Part shown: one piece after another, positions 19,201 through 27,402 of the stretch | Position numbering within the stretch: position 1 is the first letter of the stretch | How the letters are laid out: each line of letters begins with the position of its first letter | From: a virus | Length of the DNA stretch: 64,000 bases | Direction: 5' to 3' (one strand) | Virus record (IMG/VR): IMGVR_UViG_3300043409_000928 | Location: 124,001-188,000 of that record | Notes under the pieces: generated by a model | Database searches by the model: none | What the model was told of the DNA's origin: nothing | Seen by the model: only the letters and a program-made list of their open reading frames with translations | Position numbers and translations under genes: made by a program

Positions 19201-21888
19201 TCAATTGAAAAATATCGTGGCTCTGTTACAGGAGCATTTGATTCCACAATGTGGGAAAGTGTCCCAGTAACTGGCAATTTGCTTCCATCTGCATGGATCA
19301 GTGATTACAATGGCAACGGCTGGAATGTATTACAAGTGCTTGCCCCTATGTACGTTGAAGAAGTTTGTCCCAATGCACTAGAGCAGTCGTTAAACGAAAG
19401 CAAGGCTACATTTGCTAGCCCACACGGACTGATTGTTGGAGAAAAAATCATCTTAGGCGGAAGCGGAGACGGGGCATATGATAGTGTACATGTAGTAAAA
19501 GAAGTAGTTGACGATTATAACATTTTAATTCCAGCCAGAAGTACCAGTGGCGAAATTGTTTACGATATGGTAGCCTATCGCTTGGTTGAAGTTAAATTTA
19601 ATTCTGAAGCAGAATGGCAACAATCTGGTATTAATTTTTCAGCCGGAATGAAAGCGTATATTGACTATGGTGATACAGAAGGTACATGGAAAATTGTATC
19701 TTATGTGGCTGATGGTACAAGCACTCCTGCCATTGTAACAGAGTACAGCGGGCCAATGGTGGCCAGCGGAGATATTACAACAGTACAGCTTACTGATTAT
19801 TATACACAAACTGTAGTTTCTGACGTAGAAGTATTTGATCCTTATAAAGGATTAACAATTGACCAAGTGGCTATACATTTAGATTATAAAGGAATTGTAG
19901 ATCCTGCAACTTATAATGTAACAGACTTGGGAACAACAGATGAATATGCAGTTGAAAGCTGGGGTGCAGATGAAGTTGGTAAACTGTGGTGGGACTTGAC
20001 TAAACTTCGTTACATTGAATACGAACAAACAGATGATATACAATATCGTGCAAGCCATTGGGGAGAGAAGTTTGCAAATACAAAGGCTGTGGTATATGAA
20101 TGGACAGGCACTGACAGCCTGCCTAATACCACAGATTACCCATTTGCCAGATTGGATACAAGTAGTGGACCACAAGGCCAAATTCGTTACAGTGAAAACG
20201 ACGAAACTGATTTTGACACTAGTGGAACAACTACACGCTACTATTTCTGGAATGGCAATGTTGACACAGTACCAGTAGGAATAGACCGGCCGGCCGCAAA
20301 TGCAATTGAATCAATCTTAAATGATCCAGATGCAAACGGTGTAGCTTGGATGTCGCCAATTGATACTAATGCATTTGTTATTTCAAATATCAATGACTTC
20401 TTCAATAACACTGACCGACTTGTATTAAGAATAGAACAAAATACAAATGTTGATCAAATTTACAACTTTAGTAAAATTGTTACTGAAGGATTTGCTGGCG
20501 ATGTAATTGACGACTATTTTTATAATCGATTAGAATCATCAGTTGCTGGGCGAGACAACTACAGAGAGTTGTACATCATCAAGCCATATGTGGGCGGCCA
20601 GTCTTATACCAAAGGCGACTACATTGTTAACTTTAACAATGGATATTTTAAAGCAGTGACAACACCAGGTGCGTACGGCACTAACGAGTTTCCATTGCTG
20701 ACAGGAATATCAGATCGCAGAGAAGATATCAAACGAGTATGGACAGCAAAGCCCGGGCTCGACCATAAAATTTTTATAGCGGCAAAAAACTTTGTGGCCA
20801 ATGGAACTGTTGCAGTTGATCGCGCCAGCAGAGTTATGGTGCGTAGTGCGGCAACAGCACTGATTACAAATATTTTAGAATCATTGTCACCAGAGTATTA
20901 TGCTGTGGTAAACAATCGACGAGCAGTACCAAGTAAGAAACTGCATCCGTTACGCAGATATGGCAATAAGTATTTTCCATATCCACAAAGTTGGTTTAGT
21001 AATTTGACCAATGCTCGACGAACTCTTGTTGTTGCGGCAAATGATTCTTTATTAAAGATTGATACAGTTAGTAAGGCCAATTGGGACTTCTATCTAAGAA
21101 CATACCGACCATTGTACGGAACGTACTCAAGAGACCTTAGTAAATTTTGGAAATATGTTGACTATGCAGTTGATGGATATATTCCAGGCAGCGAAGCCAA
21201 CCGGTTGACTTCATTTATACAAGTCCAAGACTTGGATAGTACAGCAACTAATTTTGCAATTGTTGACAATGCTAACAATACCATCGAAGCATACAATCGT
21301 GATGGCACAACCATTGAATTGGTATACAGAAAAAATGGTACCATACAGTTCTTGGACACAGTATGGAACGGAAGTTTAGGTGATGCATGGGACAGGAGTA
21401 GATGGGATAGAACTCCGTGGGATGACGATGGCAGTGAAATTATTGAAAGTATTTTACGAGCTCTGCGACTCAACATCTTCACAGCAACAGATGAAGGATA
21501 CTTCAATCTGCTATTCTTTGCAATGATAAAAGAAAGCCTGGTTCAAATTCCGTTTGCCAATTGGGTAAGCAAAACTACCTACCTGGATGTGGCACAAACC
21601 AGTTCAAATTCGTTGCTTAAAGTTGGCACATTCTTCAACAAGAATGACTCTACGATCAAGAAGTATTTGAATGAGGTTAAACCTTACCACAGTAAAATTG
21701 TTGACACCAATCAATACAGCAAGTCTTCATTTGCATTTGATGTTAAATTAGACGAAATCATTGCGTTAAACATTACAACTGTAACGCTTATTACAACAGA
21801 AGGTGAAGATATACTTCAAACTGAATCAAATCAGGGCATTGCTTACAAGTTTGATACTGTAACGCAGAGCCTTACAGAAGAAGGATAA
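13282..21888 (+). CDS. Giant virion structural protein, probably baseplate wedge/periphery
   Basis: At 2868 residues this is the largest gene of the window. It follows gp6 directly, in the slot held by gp7/gp8 in T4 and by very large structural proteins in marine T4-like phages. Recurrent Trp-Asp-rich turns are seen, for example WSDYYWIEEG (about residues 138-147), PWDRIEWDGN, PWTWNYSGYSW, and WDRSRWDRTPWDDD near residue 2710, and a C-terminal EVKPYHSKIVDT (about 2798-2810) seen in related proteins. These point to many beta-rich repeated modules rather than an enzyme; I see no catalytic signature. It may form the wedge arm or attach tail fibres. The assignment is by position. Confidence 0.6.
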   Translation: MAKNPKKLNPIDPLIKTWPGQSLNTGVVPATTDLLPGIFRTDTNKKVISAIMEDLFQPASLETLNFLVGRNTSRSKDNNFLPHPTARRQLEAGLVVFTNDGVETLSADDVARGWEFNNRENELPVPLGVLNLPIDPDKFVNWSDYYWIEEGMPSVNVTGGTQEQYYDISRDIVGSRYYTLPIQRNGRALELKNGMRLIFQQHPFQTGIAADERIAYVSTGAMADSLHFELLGYDKQLISISVTTDSIDEVTNLPIRKTIQQVQGTDYSIYGNEIQWIVRPTVGDNIHVFLLDYYLTRDDYKQMRVWQVEGVGSEKGIRLLGRSHQITNTVYSKITQGLWDQTAIPWDRIEWDGNILGINAKHYVLQKVGAENRNAHSRVNVWYHKDTIQTLATFLDIPFNDIAKPSSKGLRPILEFDHRLELWNHGKTYRPWVNSVESSKSSPNTYVGMPLKEFSIEQKIANEDTLDYQLNTAPRILWLTTNSTVVNKIINFISEDGVITGYFVETANADDAVVVANPFYVSGLSYTEYYWLPTGEARLANYRKTRTTHPLFELYSRDGIKLSDPASTTTGTRPGVVNSTIIQLASNGDTVDNESGYKLKFLTSQFNQLSEGNIAKNAMYDISYEFTQQVYAVYFEAGAAKTVPGPYSYRIIQGKPLEYELSNGWKRAWFRLKSWAIRRIDITGDTVIPLDTTMWPTYNWGISPIAGEAKFIHLDDFKPVVENCAVVARGELAIFDMYFPLVSSVIVNFGSAEIELDVVNGKLEFVVPSTASDICTISWLNNKLTFRVIETYQDPRNVKVKLNGLPAEYEFNVVRAGTDILSVSLVMTGTGTIDIMHQGNRVETDILTAIPGFDLNADQLTGFGNVALSTSSLSVGRLVGGLQAEIEATKRKGQSWIDCMAVGAMSGILMAQHSSIRAAWATFKLNPSLDKLLIARSMASWRWYRRFINKLEESLTILDLDNTTTASALDRILEELLLGTNYSSTDAVTGMAFTTNGMLPTEYNVTVLQSRFALASLLETGINGNDHVYFYLNGQLLKNRVDYTFDTVSNEVVLKLPASVGSTVTIFQANEADVFTAIPASPAKLGLSGVYEPKIVVEAWGDETRTLIQRHDGSRITAYTPPDESTVENYILNKIILEFETRVFNGIIKTVGDIGVQLQVNNFNNKDPLEALARAQLEWYSTNSINFRDRSDFKLTDPWTWNYSGYSWRGMYINYFGTYNLNTAPWESLGYSIMPAWWDSHYSWTDAGKRASLEFALQNGITSSPADALTINPAFVRNVDSFPVGTDGKLLDPVIWGIDAPTADEAEQPWEIGSWGTAETAWRRSIAGAWAGVLYAVNDYAYLSEFFDSSVDPFSMQLQFDNDSVKPKSFNSMSPSQFFQDRPTVGIGAVIFEAYREFNLIGETPLIDLMSINIRVGFGIGGFSDNDFTLKMPFAKFQIGSYVPDEDVLMTLSEGVALPALRYTAVRIEKDNEGFRVYGFDPGQRYFTIFQPSTRSSTGNFPSTRQQLVTSYGTFIEYLEWDQAGTVVPYGQLVSNKQDLLTFLLGLGEFQASKGLMLDQINDRGTVTTWKQAAIDAFAWIEENWGDRHYCVVGVATNDGLKFYHERGMLDRLDSEVGQSGKILFNSGRSALANEILITREYEPNVDKISPASDEQIVFADIRLREYEHVVYINRRTKFSDTIVDFLTGARLDSLKFSGRRSYAWTGRPNARGLIPNETGIVPSFDAIVSDIIESHKPESSAFDGFKSRVSRANSVPSKDTVVFDIIQDPNAAFLYRQGLQTASGTNLAIDALFRNVNFDIPGRLQDVSVNEQWMFDTGNYGRLGEQKIWEIELRKEDFTGNRQIIRFKEVNTAVDLQGDNIIDIIGVNDPRWVTRPTNSVDFRTISRNNITLEYSKQNGWLPSAGIAELTDTNIQIVTLDDLNYSDLLGLTDIANNVTNTLTTGKLFAIRSFSKYGDYEVGDYTWYTGILYQSIEKYRGSVTGAFDSTMWESVPVTGNLLPSAWISDYNGNGWNVLQVLAPMYVEEVCPNALEQSLNESKATFASPHGLIVGEKIILGGSGDGAYDSVHVVKEVVDDYNILIPARSTSGEIVYDMVAYRLVEVKFNSEAEWQQSGINFSAGMKAYIDYGDTEGTWKIVSYVADGTSTPAIVTEYSGPMVASGDITTVQLTDYYTQTVVSDVEVFDPYKGLTIDQVAIHLDYKGIVDPATYNVTDLGTTDEYAVESWGADEVGKLWWDLTKLRYIEYEQTDDIQYRASHWGEKFANTKAVVYEWTGTDSLPNTTDYPFARLDTSSGPQGQIRYSENDETDFDTSGTTTRYYFWNGNVDTVPVGIDRPAANAIESILNDPDANGVAWMSPIDTNAFVISNINDFFNNTDRLVLRIEQNTNVDQIYNFSKIVTEGFAGDVIDDYFYNRLESSVAGRDNYRELYIIKPYVGGQSYTKGDYIVNFNNGYFKAVTTPGAYGTNEFPLLTGISDRREDIKRVWTAKPGLDHKIFIAAKNFVANGTVAVDRASRVMVRSAATALITNILESLSPEYYAVVNNRRAVPSKKLHPLRRYGNKYFPYPQSWFSNLTNARRTLVVAANDSLLKIDTVSKANWDFYLRTYRPLYGTYSRDLSKFWKYVDYAVDGYIPGSEANRLTSFIQVQDLDSTATNFAIVDNANNTIEAYNRDGTTIELVYRKNGTIQFLDTVWNGSLGDAWDRSRWDRTPWDDDGSEIIESILRALRLNIFTATDEGYFNLLFFAMIKESLVQIPFANWVSKTTYLDVAQTSSNSLLKVGTFFNKNDSTIKKYLNEVKPYHSKIVDTNQYSKSSFAFDVKLDEIIALNITTVTLITTEGEDILQTESNQGIAYKFDTVTQSLTEEG

Positions 21889-21909
21889 AGTGGGTTATTT
21901 CAAGTAAAC

Positions 21910-21915
21910 TAAATA
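21910..21915 (+). promoter_or_regulatory. Late promoter element TAAATA, leaderless configuration
   Basis: AACTAAATA ends 5 nt before ATG 21921 (spacer TGCTT). The element's own last A with the next two bases makes an ATG at 21915, which would place the start inside the promoter; 21921 is therefore preferred. Confidence 0.72.
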
Positions 21916-21920
21916 TGCTT

Positions 21921-22547
21921 ATGAACAAGATTCAATTACCAGTCAGTATCGAAACATTTATTGTCATCAAAGATGCCGATACCGGAGAAATATTGCGTGA
22001 AGGCTCCAATGCCATTCACCAGGAAAACATGAGCACCGCCATTGCAACGGGACTGTCCCGTGGTAATAATCACTTTATCAGTGAAATACACTTTGGCATT
22101 GGTGCAAGTATTACAGGCATTGACGGAGTAATTACATACCGCAAGCCCAATGTAACTGGCATTGACGCCAACTTACACAAAGCAACATATTTTAGGGTAG
22201 TCGACGACGAAGACCTAAACAATCCAGACGCAGAAGCAAACAATGTGACTGTGACACATACAACAGGCACAACCTATGCAGATACTATTGTGACCGCAAC
22301 AATTGATTATAGTGATCCGTTGGTAAACGACAGCACATATAACATTGTTAACGGTACACAACAAAGCTTAGATGCCACAACCAGTGTTGACGGTGAGGTT
22401 GTGTTTGATGAAATTGGATTAAAAACCAAAGGGACAACTGGGGTCAATACAGGTAATTTGCTCACGCATTTTATATTCCACCCAGTTGAAAAGCAAATTA
22501 ATCAGCGTATACAAATTATATACACACTGAGAGTGCAGACCGGTTAA
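21921..22547 (+). CDS. Virion structural protein, gp8-like position
   Basis: This 208-residue beta-rich protein has no enzyme motif. Recognisable segments are FIVIKDADTGEILREGSNAIH (about residues 12-32), FGIGASITGIDG and, at the end, LLTHFIFHPVEKQINQRIQI (about 184-203). The pattern of a short strand-rich domain, ending in a FHPVxK hairpin, is that of conserved structural proteins that follow the giant wedge gene in marine T4-like phages. The likely site is the baseplate periphery. ATG 21921 is used because it lies 5 nt downstream of the late element; the ATG 6 nt upstream lies in the element. Confidence 0.5.
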   Translation: MNKIQLPVSIETFIVIKDADTGEILREGSNAIHQENMSTAIATGLSRGNNHFISEIHFGIGASITGIDGVITYRKPNVTGIDANLHKATYFRVVDDEDLNNPDAEANNVTVTHTTGTTYADTIVTATIDYSDPLVNDSTYNIVNGTQQSLDATTSVDGEVVFDEIGLKTKGTTGVNTGNLLTHFIFHPVEKQINQRIQIIYTLRVQTG

Positions 22548-22560
22548 AACGGGTATCCGC

Positions 22561-22566
22561 TAAATA
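22561..22566 (+). promoter_or_regulatory. Late promoter element TAAATA with normal leader
   Basis: GCTAAATA precedes ATG 22600 by 33 nt. The expected leader is about 28 nt and has an AAGGA Shine-Dalgarno 9 nt before the ATG, in contrast to the leaderless sites. Confidence 0.65.
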
Positions 22567-22599
22567 TACAAAGGCAATAAGCCAAAAGGACATGAGAAA

Positions 22600-23667
22600 A
22601 TGGCATACGAAGTAAACAAAAGCAACGGTGATATATTAGTTAACTTGATTGATGGTGAAGTTGACAATACTACTACGCCCTTAAATTTACTAGGTAAAAA
22701 CTACCTGGGATATGGCGAACTAATCGCTGAAAACTTTGTTCACATGCTTGAAAATTTTTCAAGCAGTTCAGAGCCTGTGAGCCCTATTACCGGTCAGCTA
22801 TGGTTCAACACCGGTGAGAACAGATTGGCAGTACAAGATACTGATGAACATTGGAAAACGCTGGCCCATTTGGTGAGTCGTCAGAATAGACCAACTGATA
22901 CTGCTCGCTTAGGCGACTTTTGGTGGGATACAACAAACAAAGCATTGAAGATTTATGTTGGAACAACAAGTGCAGATCAAGTACTTCCGGGCTACAATTC
23001 TGGTTGGGTAAATGCCAGTGCGTTCCAAGGCAACAGCGGTATCAGCTTTGCAGACTTACTAGATACAAACGGAACCACACACAGGGTAGTTCGTTTTAAT
23101 GTAAATGGAATCTGCGTTGTAATTCTTAGCACTGATGCAGAGTTCACAATTGCACAGTCACATGCTGTTAATGGATTTCTTAGAATTGGTAAAGGTATTA
23201 ACATGAATACCACAGGCAACGACACACAGGCATTTAATCCAAATGCGTTTAAGTTGCGCGGTATTAGTATGGAAGCTGAATTTGCTGACGTGGCTGAAAT
23301 TTATGTTGGCGATGCTACATATGAGCCAGGTACATTGGTAAGCTTGGGTGGAGTAGCAGAAGTAACACAAACAGTTGGTGTAGCAGATCAAAATATCTTT
23401 GGTATTGTTTCTACTAGACCAGCTTACTTGATGAATGCACGACAAAAGCACGAAATAAATGCAATGCCAATTGCTGTTGCAGGACGAATCCCAGTCAAGG
23501 TCACTGGCATCGTAAACAAAGGCGACAGATTAGTTGCAAGCGATATCCCTGGAGTAGCACAATCTGCCACAGTTGATGTTCCAGCCTGGAGCATTATTGG
23601 TCGTAGCTTACAAAATTTCAGCGGAGAAGGCGTCGGTAAAGTCGAAGCTACAGTTGGAGTTAGGTAA
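22600..23667 (+). CDS. Tail-fibre-like structural protein
   Basis: This 355-residue protein starts with NKSNGDILVNLIDGEVDN and PITGQLWFNTGENRLAVQD (about residues 64-82), a repeat-like block that recurs in fibre and neck proteins of marine T4-like phages as GQLWFNTxxxxLxVxD. A second copy, LGDFWWDTTNKALKIYVG, follows at about 104-121. The C-terminal half (about 225-355) has ADVAEIYVGDATYEPGTLVS, GRIPVKVTGIVNKGDRLV and related blocks shared with the ends of many fibre proteins. A distal tail-fibre or baseplate-spike role is likely. The Shine-Dalgarno AAGGA precedes ATG 22600. Confidence 0.6.
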   Translation: MAYEVNKSNGDILVNLIDGEVDNTTTPLNLLGKNYLGYGELIAENFVHMLENFSSSSEPVSPITGQLWFNTGENRLAVQDTDEHWKTLAHLVSRQNRPTDTARLGDFWWDTTNKALKIYVGTTSADQVLPGYNSGWVNASAFQGNSGISFADLLDTNGTTHRVVRFNVNGICVVILSTDAEFTIAQSHAVNGFLRIGKGINMNTTGNDTQAFNPNAFKLRGISMEAEFADVAEIYVGDATYEPGTLVSLGGVAEVTQTVGVADQNIFGIVSTRPAYLMNARQKHEINAMPIAVAGRIPVKVTGIVNKGDRLVASDIPGVAQSATVDVPAWSIIGRSLQNFSGEGVGKVEATVGVR

Positions 23668-23672
23668 GCACA

Positions 23673-26600
23673 ATGTCTACCAAACGCTATATTGTTGCTG
23701 TCAATAAAGATGTAGTCGATCTGAATCTATTTTGGAATCAGGTTGAGTCTGCCACTGCTGGCATTGCAAACATTCCTGACCGCCCAGTTGCAATAGCAAA
23801 CAATCGAAGTGCGTTTACACGAATTTGCGAATATGAGTTAACTGAAGCTGAAGCTGAACAGTTACGCAATGATCCTAGGGTGTATTCGGTTGGGCGACCT
23901 TATGAAGATTTACCTTGGATTACAATAGCACCAAACTCTATTACTCAATCTGATAATTTTACAAAACCGGCCAATGGTAACAGTAGTAACAGCTTTGTAA
24001 ATTGGGGAATGCCTCGACACAGTAGTACTAGCAATGTTTATGCAACTAATTCAAATCCACCATACATTTATGATCTAGATGGAACTGGTGTTGATGTTAT
24101 TATTTCAGACTCTGGCATACAAGCAGACCATCCTGAATTTACAGATGCTAATGGCAACACCAGAGTCTACAATCCAAATTGGGATAACATTGCTAGTCAA
24201 ATTGGTGCATCTGCTACAAGTGGATGGGATACAGCAAGTTATATCTATGGTAACACATCAAGTGTTGCAGGCCACGGTACCCATGTAGCTGGTACAGTAG
24301 CAGGAAAAACATACGGTTGGGCAAAGAATTCAAGAATACTATCATTAAGATCAACTGGGGAATTACCAGGTGACATAGCTGATGTATTTTCTATGATAAA
24401 ACATTGGCATCAAAATAAGGGCAGTAATAGACCAACCGTAGTTAATATGAGCTGGGGTACATCAATTAGTGCTAATGATCTGGGACTAACAGATCCAAGT
24501 CAAACTTCGTTGGTAAAACAGATCATTGATTCTGTAACATATCGAGGTACCACATATACTACAAATGGTTCAATTGAATCAGATAACTTCTATCAGTCTA
24601 AGGGGCTACTAGTAGGTTCTGACAATTTTGCATGGGCATCTTTGCTTAATGGTTTACCAATCCATGATACAACATATGACACTTTTATTAGTGAAATGCT
24701 AAGTGCTGGAATAGTCCTGACACATTCAGCTGGTAATAGTAGCTATAAAATTGATATACCCACTGGGCTAGATTATAATAATAATTTTTTAATAAACATT
24801 GATGCTATTTTTCCAGGATATGGAACACTTACAGTTTATTATAATCGAGGTAGCAATCCATCAGTTCCTATTACTGTAGGTAGCTTAGATAGTGTTACAT
24901 CTGGATTAACTGATCAAGCCGCAACATATTCAATGAAAGGCCCAGGCGTCGATATATGGGCCGCTGGTACTAATATTATGAGTGCCTGGGCAAACAATGA
25001 TGGTAGTAGCGTAGCGTATTTTAAAAATTCTAGCTTTAAACAAAAAAACAATACAGGTACTAGTATGGCTAGTCCTAATATTGCTGGTATAGCCGCATTG
25101 TACCTGCAACAAAATCCAACAGCAACACCTGCACAAGTTAAAGCGGCTTTATTGGCTAACGCCACCAACACAATTTTAAACACTGGAACCACAACTGATT
25201 ATACCAATGGCAGATCATTGCTAGGCAGTAGTCCTAAGGTTGCCTATATTAATACAGTAACAACTACACCACCACCAACAACCTACACATTAACTGTAAT
25301 CAAGACTGGCTCTGGCGACGGAACAATAACAAGTTTACCAGCAGGTATTACAGGTCCAGGTACAGCAACATTTGCCGCAGGCACAGTTGTTACCTTAACC
25401 GGAGCACCACAAGCAAATAGTTCTTTTGCTGGGTGGTCTGGAGCCGCAACAGGTACTGCTCCTGCAAGCATTGCAATGAATGCTAACAAAACAGTTACAG
25501 CAACATTCAATGCAATCAATGTTCCTTCTTATACAATTACAACAGCACCTACGCAACTCAGTGAAGGCGCTACAGCACCATTTGTTGTTACAACAACCAA
25601 TGTTCCAAACAATGCAACATTGTATTGGAGAATTGTCAACGGTGCCAGCAACTTTACGCAAGCAAGTGGTTCATTTACTATCGCTTCCAACAGCGGAACA
25701 TTTACAGTAACGCCTAATACAAATACCATAGTTGATGGCAATAGAACATTCGTTGTTGAAATTAAAACAGTTTCAACCAACGGGGTAACAGTTGCTACCA
25801 GCAATCCCGTTACCATTGTGGATATGAACTCATACCCAGTGGCCGGAACAGAACTATCAACATTCTGCAGAGACTATGATCAATGGGCAATGATTGCAGA
25901 TGGCGCAGGTGGGCAAACTGAACAACTTAAACAAGCAGACAGCACAAACTGCGGATATGATCCAACATGGCCAGCCAAGGACTCTATCATAAGTGAAGGC
26001 TGTGTCCCAGGTACATATACCTATAGAGTTACTCGAGCAAACGGATACAATGGAACATACAACGAAAACGAAATCAACAGTATCCGTTGTGGTTACCAGG
26101 CAACTGGCACACCAATGGGCGAACCTTATTGCCTGGGTCTTGATCGATACCAGGACTATGCAGACGGTTATGGTGGAAGATACAACCTGGTAATTGAAAG
26201 GAATAGCACACTATGCGGATATGTACCACGAATAAGACCAGCCGAAACAAAACCACAACCAGAAAAGAAGATAACAGAGCACTGGTACAATACACTAACA
26301 ACAGAAGTGAATGAGTTGTTTGGGGATATACATGCTGGCAAAGGACCTAGTGCGGATGTGACTGTGCAAGAAAGTGCAATCAAATGGGGCTGGGGCGGAG
26401 AGAATGTTGCCCAAGTTGGAGTCTCTGAAAAGATAACAGCGGTTCATACCAATAAACTTGTAAATCGTGTTAACTTGAGTACATTAAGAACTGGCAGTAG
26501 TGATCAAGAATTGGTCATTGTTTCTAAAGGTGGCAGGCTAACTGATGAGTTTTTCAAAACTGTAACAGATTTACTAGATACTGCCAGGGAAATAAAGAAC

Positions 26601-27389
26601 ACTGTTGAACCAAGTATGACCGAATTAAGCGTACTTGGATCATACAACAGCACTGAAAATTGGACCAACATTTTACAAACAGAAGTTCAATTGGACTTTG
26701 GCACTTACGAAGATGCTCGACATTTCTTTAACGCAGGCGGTGATATCAGACTTAGTTTTAGCACACAAGATGGTTACGGTCCAGGTTACCATAATTGGCG
26801 CTGTATCTTTTTTGATCAAGGAACATTAAAATTAAATGTTGATAGTCTACTCAGCTTGAACTCCCGTGGTATTACACAGGATAAAGGCTTTGCCCAGATC
26901 ATTGAAGAAGAACAATTGCTATACACTAGTCCTAGTGCCAGCGGTGGTAGTGGAGGCTATGGAGGCTATGGAGGCTATGGCGGCTATGGAGGCTATGGAG
27001 GCTATGGCGGATATGGAGGCTATGGAGGCTATGATAATTGCCACACTGGCGGATATGGAGGCTATGGAGGCTATGGAGGCTATGGAGGCTATGGAGGCTA
27101 CGGCCACCAGCATCATGACCACAGCGGATATGGCGGCTATGGCGGATATGGCGGATATGGAGGCTACGGTGGTTACGCATCCAGCCGCTTAAAAGTATAT
27201 GGTTCAATTGTCAACGATAAACTAATTTTAAGAGTAATCCTTGATAATTCTGGACTTGGAGTAAGAATTCGAGGCATAATGAAAATGGCAGTTTCTGTGA
27301 CTCATCCTTCAACTGTGACCGAAAACAATGTCACATTAACATTGCCAGTTCCTACTATAGAACTGACACAAGGCTGGACTGAAATCTAA
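23673..27389 (+). CDS. Subtilisin-like (S8) serine protease fused to virion adhesin-like domains with Gly-Gly-Tyr repeats
   Basis: This 1238-residue protein joins several domains. Residues about 1-80 resemble an inhibitor-I9-like propeptide. About 135-525 are a subtilase domain with Asp146 (ISDSGIQ), His201 (GHGTHVAGT), oxyanion Asn355 (SAGNSS) and Ser464 (GTSMASPNIAG), all in canonical order, so it looks active. About 535-610 match a divergent InlB-type B-repeat (SFAGWSG...NKTVTATF). About 615-705 are an Ig/cadherin-like strand block. About 715-855 hold Cys-containing repeats (ITSIRCGYxxTGTP-like, three copies). About 860-1090 resemble a virion structural domain (HFFNAGGDIRLSFSTQDG). About 1092-1168 are Gly-Tyr repeats with a His-rich break, followed by a beta-rich end. 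It lies among fibre genes, so the protease is probably on the virion. Confidence 0.85.
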   Translation: MSTKRYIVAVNKDVVDLNLFWNQVESATAGIANIPDRPVAIANNRSAFTRICEYELTEAEAEQLRNDPRVYSVGRPYEDLPWITIAPNSITQSDNFTKPANGNSSNSFVNWGMPRHSSTSNVYATNSNPPYIYDLDGTGVDVIISDSGIQADHPEFTDANGNTRVYNPNWDNIASQIGASATSGWDTASYIYGNTSSVAGHGTHVAGTVAGKTYGWAKNSRILSLRSTGELPGDIADVFSMIKHWHQNKGSNRPTVVNMSWGTSISANDLGLTDPSQTSLVKQIIDSVTYRGTTYTTNGSIESDNFYQSKGLLVGSDNFAWASLLNGLPIHDTTYDTFISEMLSAGIVLTHSAGNSSYKIDIPTGLDYNNNFLINIDAIFPGYGTLTVYYNRGSNPSVPITVGSLDSVTSGLTDQAATYSMKGPGVDIWAAGTNIMSAWANNDGSSVAYFKNSSFKQKNNTGTSMASPNIAGIAALYLQQNPTATPAQVKAALLANATNTILNTGTTTDYTNGRSLLGSSPKVAYINTVTTTPPPTTYTLTVIKTGSGDGTITSLPAGITGPGTATFAAGTVVTLTGAPQANSSFAGWSGAATGTAPASIAMNANKTVTATFNAINVPSYTITTAPTQLSEGATAPFVVTTTNVPNNATLYWRIVNGASNFTQASGSFTIASNSGTFTVTPNTNTIVDGNRTFVVEIKTVSTNGVTVATSNPVTIVDMNSYPVAGTELSTFCRDYDQWAMIADGAGGQTEQLKQADSTNCGYDPTWPAKDSIISEGCVPGTYTYRVTRANGYNGTYNENEINSIRCGYQATGTPMGEPYCLGLDRYQDYADGYGGRYNLVIERNSTLCGYVPRIRPAETKPQPEKKITEHWYNTLTTEVNELFGDIHAGKGPSADVTVQESAIKWGWGGENVAQVGVSEKITAVHTNKLVNRVNLSTLRTGSSDQELVIVSKGGRLTDEFFKTVTDLLDTAREIKNTVEPSMTELSVLGSYNSTENWTNILQTEVQLDFGTYEDARHFFNAGGDIRLSFSTQDGYGPGYHNWRCIFFDQGTLKLNVDSLLSLNSRGITQDKGFAQIIEEEQLLYTSPSASGGSGGYGGYGGYGGYGGYGGYGGYGGYGGYDNCHTGGYGGYGGYGGYGGYGGYGHQHHDHSGYGGYGGYGGYGGYGGYASSRLKVYGSIVNDKLILRVILDNSGLGVRIRGIMKMAVSVTHPSTVTENNVTLTLPVPTIELTQGWTEI
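26950..27177 (+). repeat. In-frame 9-bp tandem repeats encoding Gly-Gly-Tyr
   Basis: The unit GGAGGCTAT, with a few synonymous variants (GGCGGCTAT, GGCGGATAT), occurs in three runs of about 9, 6 and 5 copies, divided by segments encoding DNCHT and HQHHDHS. All copies keep the reading frame. Long runs of identical 9-mers point to growth by slippage or recombination, so copy number may vary between relatives. Confidence 0.92.
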
Positions 27390-27402
27390 TTGGACATTCC
27401 AC

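Noticed and set aside
21915-21920. ATG at 21915 as gene start
   Set aside because: It is formed by the last base of the late promoter element itself; ATG 21921 fits the 5-nt rule.
26950-27177. CRISPR-like repeat array
   Set aside because: The unit is 9 bp with no spacers and preserves one reading frame; it is coding.
26866-27192. Open frames with repeated MEAMEAM or HSLHSLH on both strands across the Gly-Tyr repeat
   Set aside because: They are by-products of the 9-bp repeat read in other frames or on the other strand; the subtilase frame is continuous and conserved in character.
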